From the NCBI RefSeq assembly GCF_900111805.1, contig NZ_FOJN01000004.1, positions 62,001 through 126,000 on the forward strand: a stretch of 64,000 nt of DNA. Reading direction: 5' to 3'. Below the pieces are notes generated by a model. It was given only the letters and a program-made list of their open reading frames with translations, made no database searches and was not told the origin of the DNA. Positions 25,897-34,983 of the stretch are shown piece after piece; the first letter of the stretch is position 1, and every line of letters begins with the position of its first letter. This DNA comes from Rhodococcoides kroppenstedtii. GTDB taxonomy: Bacteria; Actinomycetota; Actinomycetes; Mycobacteriales; Mycobacteriaceae. Position numbers and translations under genes: made by a program.

Positions 25897-26498
25897 CTCG
25901 CCTCGCTTCGTCGATGCACCGAGTCGCCGCGCAACAACCGGGCAACCAGGTCCAGCCGGAGCTGCTCCTGCTCGGGTTGCGGATGCACGACGGCGGAGAG
26001 GGCCTCCCCGTCGAGGAGGAATACCACCGAGAAGAGCACGGTATCCACCTCGGCCGGGGGCAGTGCCCCGGCAATGGGCAGGGTTCGGCCGAGCGCGACG
26101 ATCTCCGCGTGGTACCGCTCGGTGAAAGGCACCAGCCGCTCTCGCAATGCCTGATCGCTGCGCGCCGCGATGAGCAGCTCGTACCAGGCGCCGTTGATCG
26201 GTGCCCGGCACGCCGCGCGCAACAGGGTCAGGCAGTGTTCGACCGACGCCGATCCGAACGCCGACAGACCCGTGCGGAACTCCTCGAACTGTCGGCGGCG
26301 CACCTCGTCCGCCGCCGCCACCATCAGGTCGAGCCGAGTGGGGAAGTGCCGGAACATCGCGCCCGAGGACAGGCCCGCGCGGGTGACCACCTCGGTGACC
26401 GTCGTGGCGGCGTAGCCCTTCTCGCACAGCGAGGCGATCGCGGCGTCGACGAGCTTGCCGACGGTCGCGGTCCGGCGTTCCTCCTGGGTCCGCCTCAC
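25893..26498 (-). CDS. TetR-family transcriptional regulator
   Basis: A 201-residue TetR-type regulator with a clear DNA-binding domain, TVGKLVDAAIASLCEKGYAATTVTEVVTRAGLSSGAMFRHFPTRLDLMV at about residues 10-60. The GTG start overlaps the amidohydrolase stop (GTGA), and its own stop overlaps the TTG of the hydrolase. Embedding a TetR gene inside the operon it may regulate is common. The ligand is unknown but probably relates to the amidohydrolase product or substrate. Confidence 0.87.
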   Translation of the reverse strand: MRRTQEERRTATVGKLVDAAIASLCEKGYAATTVTEVVTRAGLSSGAMFRHFPTRLDLMVAAADEVRRRQFEEFRTGLSAFGSASVEHCLTLLRAACRAPINGAWYELLIAARSDQALRERLVPFTERYHAEIVALGRTLPIAGALPPAEVDTVLFSVVFLLDGEALSAVVHPQPEQEQLRLDLVARLLRGDSVHRRSEAS

Positions 26499-28318
26499 AC
26501 TGCTGCCGGTCGGCGGTCGGCGCCCGCGGCGGCCGATCGGCGGTCTTCGCCCGCAGCGGCCGCGCCCGCGGCGGGCGTGCGCACGCCGGCGCGCAGGAAC
26601 TGCCCGGCGCGCTCGGAGACGCCGAACCACGAGGCGAAGCGGCCGCCGCGGTAGACCACCCGGCCGCCGACGAGCGTGGCGGTGACCGCGTCGTCGTTGC
26701 GGTTCACCATGCGGCTCAGGCCGCCGAACTCCGGCATGGTTTCCTCCCGGTACGCGTCCACCTCGTCGGTCAGGCCGGCCGGGTTCACCACGACGATGTC
26801 CGCCCGGTCCCCGATCCGCAGGTGGCCGGCGTCGACGCCGTAGAAGTCCGCCAACTCGCCGCTGAGCTTGTGCGCGGCCTGCGCGACGGTGAGGAAGCCC
26901 TCCCGCGCGTCGTGCACCCGACGCAGCAGGCGAATGCCGAAGTTGTAGAACGCCATGTTCCGCAGGTGCGCGCCCGCGTCGGAGAAGCCGACGGTCACGC
27001 CCGGTCGGGTGATCAGCCTGTCCATCTGCTTGCGGCGATGGTTGGCGATCGTGGTGTGCCAGCGCAGCTTCCGTCCGTGCTCGACGACCAGATCGAGGAA
27101 GGCGTCGACCACGTGAATTCCGCGTTCCTCGGCCACCTCGGCGATGTTCTTGCCCACCACCGACGCGTCGGGGCACTCGGTGATCTCCGCGTCCGCGAAG
27201 TCGCGGTGCCACACCCGGGAGGAGAACTTCTTCTCGAAGTCCGCGCGGAACCACCGGCGGTAGGCCTCGTCCTGCAGCAACTCGTTGCGGCCCAGCTCTT
27301 CTCGCAGGTGCAGCGCAGCCCGGCCGGAACCGAACTCCTCGAACACCACCAGATCGATACCGTCGGAGTACACGTCGAAGGTGGTGGGCAGGTGCTGCCA
27401 GCGGAAGTCGCCCCGGCCGGGCCCGTTCACCAATGCCGCGAGGGGGCCGAAGATGCGATGGATCCACGGGGACGCCTTGGGATCGGCGGCGGCGAGCAGC
27501 GACACCTTGAGCGCCTTCCGGCCGACACCCGTGGCGGCGCCGAGGAAGAAGATCATGTCGTACTTGGTGTTGAGGTTCGGGATCGACTGCAGGAGTCGGC
27601 CCCGGCGACGCAGGATGCGGTGCAGCCGGCGGAACTCCGACCACGACGCGTACGACGAGGGCAGGGAGCGCGAGCGGTACCGGTCGCCGTCGAGCTTGTC
27701 CCACGGGTTGGTCATGGTCGACAGGCCGAGCAGGCCGGCGTCGAGCGCACGGTCGAGCGCCTCGGCCATCTGCGCGCTCTCCCGGCGGGTGGGCCGCTGG
27801 CTCGGATCGGTGGACCGGTCGAGGCCCATGACCTTGGCCCGCAGGTCCGAGTGGCCCACGAGTGCAGCGATGTTCGGGCCCAACGGGAGTCGCTCGAGCG
27901 CAGCGATGTACTCCTCCGGGTTGGACCACGTCTTGTGGGTGTCGACGGCCTTGAGCACGTGGTCACGGGGGAGCGCCTCGACGCGGCTGAAGAGGTCGGC
28001 GATGTCGACGGGTGTCGAGTACAGGGTGGACAGCGAGCAGTTGCCCAGCAGCACCGTCGTCACGCCGTGGCGGACGGATTCGGTGAGGCCCGGGCCGACC
28101 AGGACCTCGGCGTCGTAGTGCGTGTGCACGTCCACGAAGCCCGGCATCACCCACTGACCGGTGGCGTCGATCACCTCGGTGTCCGGGCCGGGCTCGAGCG
28201 GGGTCGAGGACACCGCGCGGACCTCCCCGCCGCTGATGCCCACGTCGGCGCGGACGCCGGGCCCGCCGCTGCCGTCGAACACCGTGCCGCCGGACAGGAT
28301 GACGTCGTAGTCGCTCAT
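26495..28318 (-). CDS. Amidohydrolase, N-acyl-D-amino-acid deacylase family
   Basis: A 607-residue metal-dependent amidohydrolase (D-aminoacylase / amidohydrolase-3 group). The metal site DVHTHYDAEV near residue 66, GNCSLS, GHSDLR and the late metal-linked segment FSDAGAHLRNMAFYNF match this family. The N-terminal YDVILSGGTVFDGSGGPGVRADVGISGG and the C-terminal strand return (LRIGDRADIVVVNP) form the beta-sandwich. The last 30 residues are an Ala/Gly/Arg-rich repeat (RRSAAAGADRRPAA) and look dispensable. ATG 28318 has a perfect GGAGGT. It leads the operon. Natural substrate unknown. Confidence 0.87.
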   Translation of the reverse strand: MSDYDVILSGGTVFDGSGGPGVRADVGISGGEVRAVSSTPLEPGPDTEVIDATGQWVMPGFVDVHTHYDAEVLVGPGLTESVRHGVTTVLLGNCSLSTLYSTPVDIADLFSRVEALPRDHVLKAVDTHKTWSNPEEYIAALERLPLGPNIAALVGHSDLRAKVMGLDRSTDPSQRPTRRESAQMAEALDRALDAGLLGLSTMTNPWDKLDGDRYRSRSLPSSYASWSEFRRLHRILRRRGRLLQSIPNLNTKYDMIFFLGAATGVGRKALKVSLLAAADPKASPWIHRIFGPLAALVNGPGRGDFRWQHLPTTFDVYSDGIDLVVFEEFGSGRAALHLREELGRNELLQDEAYRRWFRADFEKKFSSRVWHRDFADAEITECPDASVVGKNIAEVAEERGIHVVDAFLDLVVEHGRKLRWHTTIANHRRKQMDRLITRPGVTVGFSDAGAHLRNMAFYNFGIRLLRRVHDAREGFLTVAQAAHKLSGELADFYGVDAGHLRIGDRADIVVVNPAGLTDEVDAYREETMPEFGGLSRMVNRNDDAVTATLVGGRVVYRGGRFASWFGVSERAGQFLRAGVRTPAAGAAAAGEDRRSAAAGADRRPAAV

Positions 28319-28495
28319 GTGACCTCCATCACGTGGGATGGCGTCACCGTACAGAAAGAGAGTGCTCGCTCGCAATGGTTCGGGCCGATCGGCCCCGGGC
28401 GCCATGCCTGCGTGCACAGAAGTCGCCGCAAACGGCGGGATCCCGTCGATTAGGCGCGCTGGTGTGCCCCCGGCGCAGCATCGATCGGCCGGCGG

Positions 28496-30688
28496 TCAGA
28501 ACAGCGACGGCCGCTCCGACTCCCGCACGTAGGTCCAGGTGGACGACGGCCGCACGAGCCCCAGCGACTCCAGGTCCACCCCGTCCGGACCGATGTCGGC
28601 GGTCCGGAAGGTGCGGTCCGACTCGTCCAGAGCCCGCGACTGCACCTCGGCGAACGCGTCGATCGCGATGCGGTGGAACTCGTCGAGCGGGTTCTCCCGG
28701 CCCAGCGCACGCAGGTGGATGCTCTCCCGGACGTCGGCCAGGTGGGCCAGGTAGTCGCTCCACGCGCGGTCGAGGTGGTGCAGCACGATCCGCCGCGCCG
28801 CGACGACCAGCACGTCGTGCGGCACGTCGTCGGCGAGCTGCTCGGCCCGCTCCGGGTTGCGGCCGGCGAGCAGGCCCCACGCCTCGTCGGTGGTGAGGAG
28901 GGCGTGACGACGGGTGTCGAGGATGTCGCGGTGCTGCGCGGTCAGGCGGTTGTAGCGCCACGTCGAGGAGTGGGTGGCGAGCATGGCGCCCTCGGCGACG
29001 CGCTGGGCGTGGTCGATGCGCGACGCTGCGGACGGTGCGGCGACGAAGCCCGACGCGTCGGGCGTACCCGGCCGGTCCTTCGCGTCGAGGAAGGAGGTGA
29101 CCAGGGGATCGTCCCAGGAGGCGAAGAACACCGACTCGCCCGGATCGCCCTGCCGCCCCGCGCGCCCGCGCAGCTGGTTGTCGAGGCGTTCGGTGACGAA
29201 GCGTCCGGTGCCCACCACCAGGAGTCCGCCGAGCTCGCGCACACCGTCGCCGAGGCGAATGTCGGTGCCGCGCCCCGCGATCTGCGTCGAGACGGTCACC
29301 GCCCCGCGTTCCCCCGCCCGGGCGACGATGTCCGCCTCCTCGGCGTCGTTCTTGGCGTTGAGGGTGGTCACCGGAACTCCGTGCGCCGTCAGCCGTTCCG
29401 AGAGTGCTTCGGATTCGGCCACGTCGTGCGTGCCCACCAGGACGGGCCGACCCTCGGCGTGGGCCTCCGCCACCGTCGTGACCACCGCCGCGGTCTTCTC
29501 GGGGGCCGTCGCGTAGACCCGATCGGGCCGATCGACGCGGATCAACGGCTCGTTCGGCTCCACCACCGACACGCCGAGACCGTAGAACGTCCGAAGTTGT
29601 TCTCCCGCAGCGAGAGCCGTGCCCGTCATGCCGCACACCCGACGGTACCGACCGATCACGGCCTGCACGGTGATGCTGTCCAGGATGCGGCCGGTGTCGG
29701 TGCGTCGCAGCCCCTCCTTGGCCTCCACCGCCGCCTGCAGCCCGTCGGGCCACCGCTGCAGATCCGCCACCCGTCCACGAGACGCGTCGATCAACTGCAC
29801 CCGGCCGTCGCGCACGATGTAGTCGACGTCGCGGCGCAGCAACACCTGCGCGTGGAGCGCGAGGTTGACTCGCACCAACGTGGTCCCGACGTGCTCCTCG
29901 CTGTAGAGATCGATGCCGCCCAGTGCGACCTCGACCTTCTCCGCCCCCGCGTCGGTGAGGAAGACGTTGCGACGCTCGGTGTCGGTGGCGTGGTCGGTGT
30001 CCGGATCGAGCGTGCGCACGGCGGCCAGCACGTCGTCGGCTCCGCCGTCCTGCTCGGTGCCGCCGGCCAGGACCAGCGGTACCAGCGCCTCGTCGACGAG
30101 GACCGAATCCGCCTCGTCGACCACGGCGACGTCCGCGGTGGGGGCGACGAGATCGGCGGGATCGTCCACCAGATGGTCACGGAGAACGTCGAATCCGATT
30201 TCGTTGACCGACGCGTAGGTCACCGCGCAGGCGTACGCGCTGCGCCGCTCGTCCGCGGTGGACTCCGCCGTGACGGCCCCGACGTCGATGCCCAGGGCGC
30301 GGTAGAACGGCTCCATCCACTCGGCGTCGCGCCGGGCGAGGAAGTCGTTGACCGTCACCACGTGCACGGTGCGCCCCTGCAGGACGTACCCGGCCGCGGC
30401 GATCGCCCCGGCGAGCGTTTTGCCCTCGCCGGTCCCCATCTCCACCACGTCGCCCTCGAGCAACCGGACGGCGGCGTAGAGCTGGGTGTCGAACGGGCGC
30501 AGCCCGATCGCGGTGTCGGCGGTCTCCCGTGCGAGGGCCAAGAACCGCGGGAGGTCGAACTTCTCGCGCAACGCGTCGGCAGTCACCGTGTCGACGTCGA
30601 CCGACCCGGCGTCCGCCACCGCCCGGCGCGACCGCGCGTGTCCCTTCGCGACCGATCGACCGAGCAGGGACCAGAACCGTGACGCCAT
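28496..30688 (-). CDS. secA2: Accessory preprotein translocase ATPase SecA2
   Basis: A 730-residue SecA protein that drives export of a subset of proteins in mycobacteria and relatives. Walker A is MGTGEGKT (84-91), the DEAD-like box [13 protein letters not shown] follows, then the preprotein-binding region and the second motor domain with [31 protein letters not shown] and [13 protein letters not shown]. It is shorter than SecA1 (about 900) and lacks its C-terminal zinc-binding tail, as expected for SecA2. ATG 30688 has TAGCCT (30701-30696) seven bases upstream and no Shine-Dalgarno sequence, so the mRNA is leaderless. The gene context differs from M. tuberculosis secA2. Confidence 0.92.
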   Translation of the reverse strand: MASRFWSLLGRSVAKGHARSRRAVADAGSVDVDTVTADALREKFDLPRFLALARETADTAIGLRPFDTQLYAAVRLLEGDVVEMGTGEGKTLAGAIAAAGYVLQGRTVHVVTVNDFLARRDAEWMEPFYRALGIDVGAVTAESTADERRSAYACAVTYASVNEIGFDVLRDHLVDDPADLVAPTADVAVVDEADSVLVDEALVPLVLAGGTEQDGGADDVLAAVRTLDPDTDHATDTERRNVFLTDAGAEKVEVALGGIDLYSEEHVGTTLVRVNLALHAQVLLRRDVDYIVRDGRVQLIDASRGRVADLQRWPDGLQAAVEAKEGLRRTDTGRILDSITVQAVIGRYRRVCGMTGTALAAGEQLRTFYGLGVSVVEPNEPLIRVDRPDRVYATAPEKTAAVVTTVAEAHAEGRPVLVGTHDVAESEALSERLTAHGVPVTTLNAKNDAEEADIVARAGERGAVTVSTQIAGRGTDIRLGDGVRELGGLLVVGTGRFVTERLDNQLRGRAGRQGDPGESVFFASWDDPLVTSFLDAKDRPGTPDASGFVAAPSAASRIDHAQRVAEGAMLATHSSTWRYNRLTAQHRDILDTRRHALLTTDEAWGLLAGRNPERAEQLADDVPHDVLVVAARRIVLHHLDRAWSDYLAHLADVRESIHLRALGRENPLDEFHRIAIDAFAEVQSRALDESDRTFRTADIGPDGVDLESLGLVRPSSTWTYVRESERPSLF

Positions 30689-30775
30689 GAGGGTCAGGCT
30701 ACCGACGAGCGTTCGATCGGTTTGGCGCGTCGACCCACGGGAACGCCCGGACGATCCCGACGAAGGAGAGACACA

Positions 30776-31506
30776 GTGTTCGTCCCCGACGAGGCGCCCG
30801 GCATCCATCGACTCTGCCGGGCGGTGACCAACATGTACCTGGTCGAGGTCGACGAGGGCATTCTCGTCGTCGACGCCGGTCTGCCGCGGATGTGGGGTGA
30901 CCTGCTCTCGGCGCTGTCCCGGCTCGGTCGCGCACCGTCCGACGTCGTCGGCGTGATGCTCACCCACGCGCACTTCGACCACGTCGGGCTCGCGGCACGA
31001 ATCGGTCGCACGTGGGGCGTACCGGTGTGGGTGCACCACGCCGACGAGACGCTGGCGCACCTTCCCTACACCTACCAGCGCGAGCGGTCGCGGGTCCTGT
31101 TCCCGCTCCGCCATCCTCGGTCGCTGCCCATTCTGGGGTCGATCGTTCTCGCCGGTGCGTTGGGAGTGCGAGGTGTGACGGACGTCGTCCCCGTCGGCGT
31201 CGACGCCGCGATTCCCGGCTCCCCCGCCTGATCGAGACACCCGGCCACACGTTCGGCCATGTCGCACTGCACTTTCCGGACCGCGACGCGATCATCGTCG
31301 GCGACGCGCTGGTCACTCACGACCCCTACACCGGGCACACGGGACCGCGCGTGGTCCCGGCTGCGGCCACGGCGAACGTGCCGCAGGCCCGAGCGTCGTT
31401 GGTCGCGCTGCGCGAGGTGTCGGCCGCCACGGTGCTGCCGGGGCACGGCGACGTCTGGACGTCGGGCCTCGACGACGCGGTCACCCTCGCGCTACGTGCC
31501 GGCTGA
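30776..31506 (+). pseudogene. Metallo-beta-lactamase-fold hydrolase, frameshifted
   Basis: The reading frame encodes a complete MBL-fold protein only if one frameshift is corrected. The first part (GTG 30776 to TGA 31231) has the metal motif THAHFDHVG; the second part, one frame back, continues [25 protein letters not shown] and LPGHGDVW to a stop at 31506. Adding one C to the C5 run at 31221-31225 restores a single protein of about 243 residues reading [20 protein letters not shown] precedes the GTG. It could be a true pseudogene, a phase-variable run or a sequence error; third-position GC bias is intact on both sides. Its end overlaps the next gene's end by 15 bases. Confidence 0.82.
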
Positions 31507-32298
31507 CGTGACCCTGCCGAGCCATTCGCGCGTGAGGTCGACGGCCTCGGGGGCGGCCACCGCCGTCGCGTGGTCGTACCCCGGCAGTTCGATGTACTCG
31601 GCGCCGGGGACCAGCGCGGCCGTGCGGCGGGTGTCCGCGATGCGCTGGACGTCCCGCGAGCCGACCGAGAACAACATCGGGACGTCGAGGGCGCGGACGG
31701 CGTCGTCGGGCAGGCCGGGATCGGCGTCCGACGCCCGGAAGTAGGCTGCCAGAGCGTCGGAATCGTTGCGCAGGAACGCCGCTCGCGTTCCCGAGTCGAC
31801 CGGGAACCGGCGGCGCGCGGCCCACTCGTCGACGAAGCCCGCCATGCCCCGCTCGGCCAGAACGTCGGCGCTGCCGTCGAAGAACAGACTGTCGAGCGCG
31901 CCGCGTTGACTCCCGGCCCCGGCGCCGCCGATCAGCGCCGAGGCGACCCGGCCCGGATGCGCCACCGCCAGGTGCAGGCCCGAGCGGCCCCCGAACGAAT
32001 AGCCGACGTAGTGCACCGCACGGAGGTCGACCGCATCGAGCACCGCCACCAGATCCGCCGTGACGCGGTCCATTCGGTAGGCGTCCTCGCTCCGGGGCGC
32101 GTCGCTGCGCCCGTGGCCGCGCTGGTCGACCAGGATCACTCGGTAGGTCTCGCGCAACGCGCGCACGTACCCGAACGTGCGCCAGATCTGGTGCGACAGC
32201 AGGCTGCCGTGCACCAGCAGTACCGGGGGTCCGTCGGAGGCGCCGGTCACGGTGTAGGCGATGCGCGTGCCGTCGACGGGGTTGATCGCGAAATCCAC
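31492..32298 (-). CDS. Alpha/beta hydrolase
   Basis: A 268-residue alpha/beta hydrolase. The oxyanion segment is PVLLVHGSLLSHQIW, the nucleophile elbow GYSFGG (Ser nucleophile), the acid region SVGSRDVQ and the catalytic histidine GYDHATAV. The cap between strands 6 and 7 is short. This resembles esterases and C-C bond hydrolases of aromatic or lactone degradation, but no pathway genes adjoin it. The GTG start at 32298 lacks a good ribosome-binding site. It converges on the frameshifted MBL gene and follows a tandem repeat region after the ABC-F gene. Confidence 0.83.
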   Translation of the reverse strand: MDFAINPVDGTRIAYTVTGASDGPPVLLVHGSLLSHQIWRTFGYVRALRETYRVILVDQRGHGRSDAPRSEDAYRMDRVTADLVAVLDAVDLRAVHYVGYSFGGRSGLHLAVAHPGRVASALIGGAGAGSQRGALDSLFFDGSADVLAERGMAGFVDEWAARRRFPVDSGTRAAFLRNDSDALAAYFRASDADPGLPDDAVRALDVPMLFSVGSRDVQRIADTRRTAALVPGAEYIELPGYDHATAVAAPEAVDLTREWLGRVTSAGT

Positions 32299-32310
32299 GG
32301 TGTCAGTCTG

Positions 32311-32387
32311 TCAGGTCGGAACCAGCCCCTCCGGGCCTCAGGTCGGGGCGAGCCCCTCCGGGCCTCAGGTCGGGGCGAGCCCCTCTG
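32311..32387. repeat. 27-bp tandem repeat, about 2.9 copies, at the 3' end of the ABC-F gene
   Basis: Copies begin at 32311, 32338 and 32365 with the core CAGGTCGGGGCGAGCCCCT; the first has two substitutions (GGAACCAGC). The third copy contains the last codons and the TGA of the ABC-F gene on the minus strand, so the other two are duplicated stop-codon-containing 3' ends. Each unit includes the small palindrome GGGGCGAGCCCC, which could form a terminator-like hairpin for the ABC-F mRNA. Confidence 0.82.
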
Positions 32388-34020
32388 CCGACAGATGCAG
32401 CCGCCGCGTCACCCTCAGCTGCTCCAGGAAGTCGACGTCGTGAGACACGACGACCAGCGCACCGCGGAACGAGCGCAGTGCCGAGACCAGCTGCTCCCGC
32501 GACGCGAGATCGAGATCGTTGGTCGGCTCGTCGAGGATCAACAGCTGGGGTGGGGGCTCCGTCAGCAGCAGGGTGGCCAGGGCGGCCCGCACCCGTTCGC
32601 CACCGGAGAGGGTGCGGACGGCGGCCTCGGCCCGGCGACCCCGGAAGAGGAACCGAGCCAACCGCGTGCGGATCTCGGTGACGGTCGCGGTGGGGGCGAC
32701 GGCCGTGACGTTCTCCACGACCGACAGGTCGTCGTCCAGATCGTCGCGACTCTGCGTCAGGTAGGCCGAGGGCACGTCGGGGCGCAGCGCGCGGAGCAGC
32801 GACGTCTTGCCGACGCCGTTGTCACCGGTCACCGCGACGCGTTCCGGGCCGATGACGGTCAACCGCACCGTGCGTCCGGGAAAGCGTCCGCCACAGTTCA
32901 TCTCGACGTCACCGGTGTCGACGACCGTGCGATCCGAGTGCACCTCGGTACCGGGCAGGTCGACGACGATCTCCGCGTCGTCGCGGATCGCGTCGCGGGC
33001 CTCGTCGAGCCGCTCACGTGAGGAGGACAGCCGTTTCTCGTGACCCAACCGGTAGCGCGCCGCGGATTCCTGCGCGGCGCTGCGCCGATTGTGGGCCACG
33101 ATCTTCGGCACCCGTTTCTCGCGGTCGGCCTTGTCGCCCATCTTGCGTCGGCGGTCGATCGTGGTTCGGGCGTCCTGCAGGTCGCGGTGCTGTCGACGCA
33201 CGTCCTGCTCGGCCGCCCGTGCCGCGGCCAGGGCGGCGTCCTGCTCGGCCTCGACAGCGGCGCGGTAGTGCGAGAAGTTGCCACCGAACAGGGTGATCGT
33301 GGCCGGTTGCTCACGGACCGAACGCATTTCAGCGATACGGTCCATGGTCTCGAGCAGGGCGACGTCGTGGCTCACCACGATCACGGTGCCCGGCCAGCCC
33401 CCGACGGCGCGGCGCAGTGCCGCTCGCGCACGACCGTCGAGATTGTTCGTCGGCTCGTCGAGCACCAGCACGTCGGGACGACGCAGCATCTGCGCGGCCA
33501 CCGCCAACTGGGTCGCCTCGCCGCCGGACAGCGACTGGACGGTTCGATCGAGATACGCTGTGCCGCTGCCACTCACGTCGAGACCGACCGAGCCCAACGT
33601 GGCCAGGCTGTGTTCCTCGACGTCCCAGTCGGCCCCGACCGTGTCGAAGTCCGACGGCCGGGTCGATCCACGCTCGATGCGGGCCAGCGCGGCCCGCACC
33701 TCGGCGATGCCGAGCCGGTCGGCCACCGTCGGGGACGTTCCGACGTCGGACCGTTGCGGGACGTAACCGAGGCTGCCGCGGACGGTGACGGTGCCCGACG
33801 ACGGCGTGAGTCGGCCTGCGATCAGTTGCAGCAGAGTCGATTTACCGGAACCGTTGGCGCCCACCAGGCCGGTGGTGCCGGCCGGAAAGGTGACGGTCAG
33901 GCCGTCGACGACGGTGCGCCCGTCGGGGAAGGAATACGTGAGGTCGGTGACGACGACCGACGACTGCTCGGACGAGAGGGATCGAGACAAGGAGAACCTC
34001 GAGAGGAGTGACGTGGCCAC
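32365..34020 (-). CDS. ABC-F family ATPase (ribosome-associated)
   Basis: A 551-residue protein with two ABC domains in tandem and no membrane segments, the ABC-F layout. Domain 1 has VGANGSGKST, LSGGEATQLAVAAQM and VLVLDEPTNNLD; domain 2 has VTGDNGVGKTS, LSGGERVRAALATLLL and LLILDEPTNDLD. A basic coiled-coil linker (about residues 230-310) contains RRRKMGDKADREKRVPKIVAHNRR. ABC-F proteins act on the ribosomal E site as translation factors or antibiotic-resistance factors; this one most resembles the resistance-like actinobacterial group, but that is a guess. GTG 34020 lacks a Shine-Dalgarno sequence; TTG 33990 has GAGG six bases upstream and is a realistic alternative. Confidence 0.87.
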   Translation of the reverse strand: MATSLLSRFSLSRSLSSEQSSVVVTDLTYSFPDGRTVVDGLTVTFPAGTTGLVGANGSGKSTLLQLIAGRLTPSSGTVTVRGSLGYVPQRSDVGTSPTVADRLGIAEVRAALARIERGSTRPSDFDTVGADWDVEEHSLATLGSVGLDVSGSGTAYLDRTVQSLSGGEATQLAVAAQMLRRPDVLVLDEPTNNLDGRARAALRRAVGGWPGTVIVVSHDVALLETMDRIAEMRSVREQPATITLFGGNFSHYRAAVEAEQDAALAAARAAEQDVRRQHRDLQDARTTIDRRRKMGDKADREKRVPKIVAHNRRSAAQESAARYRLGHEKRLSSSRERLDEARDAIRDDAEIVVDLPGTEVHSDRTVVDTGDVEMNCGGRFPGRTVRLTVIGPERVAVTGDNGVGKTSLLRALRPDVPSAYLTQSRDDLDDDLSVVENVTAVAPTATVTEIRTRLARFLFRGRRAEAAVRTLSGGERVRAALATLLLTEPPPQLLILDEPTNDLDLASREQLVSALRSFRGALVVVSHDVDFLEQLRVTRRLHLSAEGLAPT

Positions 34021-34158
34021 CGCGAGGATTCGCCGGTGGGATCCGCACTACTGCGAGGTGATCACTCGATGCTGTCCGTTCGTCGGGAACACGGTCGCGT
34101 CCGATGGTAGGGGCGGGTGGAACAGACCGTCAAGGTGATTTCCGGTTCTCGTTGTCGC

Positions 34159-34758
34159 TCAACCCAAGTCGGGGCCCTTGGCTCGAAGGTCGTCGACCGT
34201 GCGCATGGCGTCGCGGAGCTCGGCGAGCCAGGGATCGATGTGGTCGCCGGTCAGGCGGACCGCCCAGGCGAGCGCATCGGCGCGGGATCGCGCGACTCCG
34301 GCGTCGACCAGTGTGTCGAGCACCTTGCGCTCCGGCTGACGCAGCCGCGTCATCACCGGCACCGCCAGATGGGTGAACAGGGTGGTCTCGCCGTCGACGA
34401 CGACACCCCACGCGACCTTGCGGCCGTAGCGGGCCTCGGCTTCGTCGGCGATGCGCATGCGGTCGCCGCGGGTGTCCTCGCGGAAGCGCGCGATGCGGCC
34501 TTCCACCGTGGCGGCGGAGGAGTCCGGCACCGACAGCTCGCCGACGACGACGATCTCCTCGCGGTCCACCTCGACGGTGACCGCGCCGTCGTACCAGGTA
34601 TCGGGGAGGCGCCCGAGGAACCACTGCTCGGCGTCGCCGGCGTCGGGGACGTCCTTCTGCTGCCAGCCGCCGGGACGCCCGATGCGTTCCCCTCGCGGTC
34701 GGGGGCCGCCGCGGCGGCCGCGGTGGCCTCGGTCGAACGGATGCTCGTGCGATGACAT
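34159..34758 (-). CDS. Conserved actinobacterial protein of unknown function
   Basis: A 199-residue protein I do not recognise functionally. The first 40 residues are polar (His/Arg/Gly-rich). They are followed by an alpha/beta region (EQWFLGRLPDTWYDGAVTVEVDREEIVVVGEL) and a C-terminal helical part (ERKVLDTLVDAGVARSRADALAWAVRLTG). The last part resembles small DNA-binding or CopG-like helices (a RADALAWAV pattern). No signal peptide or membrane segment. The ATG has GAGGAGG upstream. Two 15-bp direct repeats 20 bases apart lie directly upstream, and since the C-terminal part looks DNA-binding, autoregulation is conceivable. Confidence 0.7.
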   Translation of the reverse strand: MSSHEHPFDRGHRGRRGGPRPRGERIGRPGGWQQKDVPDAGDAEQWFLGRLPDTWYDGAVTVEVDREEIVVVGELSVPDSSAATVEGRIARFREDTRGDRMRIADEAEARYGRKVAWGVVVDGETTLFTHLAVPVMTRLRQPERKVLDTLVDAGVARSRADALAWAVRLTGDHIDPWLAELRDAMRTVDDLRAKGPDLG

Positions 34759-34779
34759 GGGAACCTCCTCGGCTCGGGT

Positions 34780-34814
34780 GTTACTTGATTACACCGGCAG
34801 TTACATGATTACAC
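34780..34814. promoter_or_regulatory. Paired 15-bp direct repeat GTTACWTGATTACAC
   Basis: GTTACTTGATTACAC at 34780-34794 and GTTACATGATTACAC at 34800-34814 differ at one base and are exactly 20 bases apart, about two helical turns. The motif is AT-rich in a roughly 70% GC context and contains a TTAC-N4-TTAC internal repeat. It lies 22-56 bases upstream of the hypothetical gene at 34758, in the promoter position, so it looks like a pair of operator sites. Confidence 0.7.
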
Positions 34815-34983
34815 GCCAACGCCGGGACTGTCGACGACTGGCGCGAGACGGCGGGCCTCGATCCGCGCCCGTTGCCGCGATCCGCTGGTGTTGCAGCCGA
34901 CGCGGACTGCTGGAAGCCACGCGGATCGGACGGCGCGGCGTGGACGGCGTGTGACCGTCGGACCCGTGGGGCACTATCAGCAC

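Noticed and set aside
30689..31267. N-terminal extension of secA2 to 31267
   Set aside because: The extension is antisense to the MBL gene, and the ATG at 30688 has a -10 hexamer seven bases upstream and matches SecA2 family length.
34815..34983. Possible small gene before the penicillin-binding lipoprotein
   Set aside because: Short open frames exist in several phases but none has a start with a ribosome-binding site or a recognisable protein pattern.
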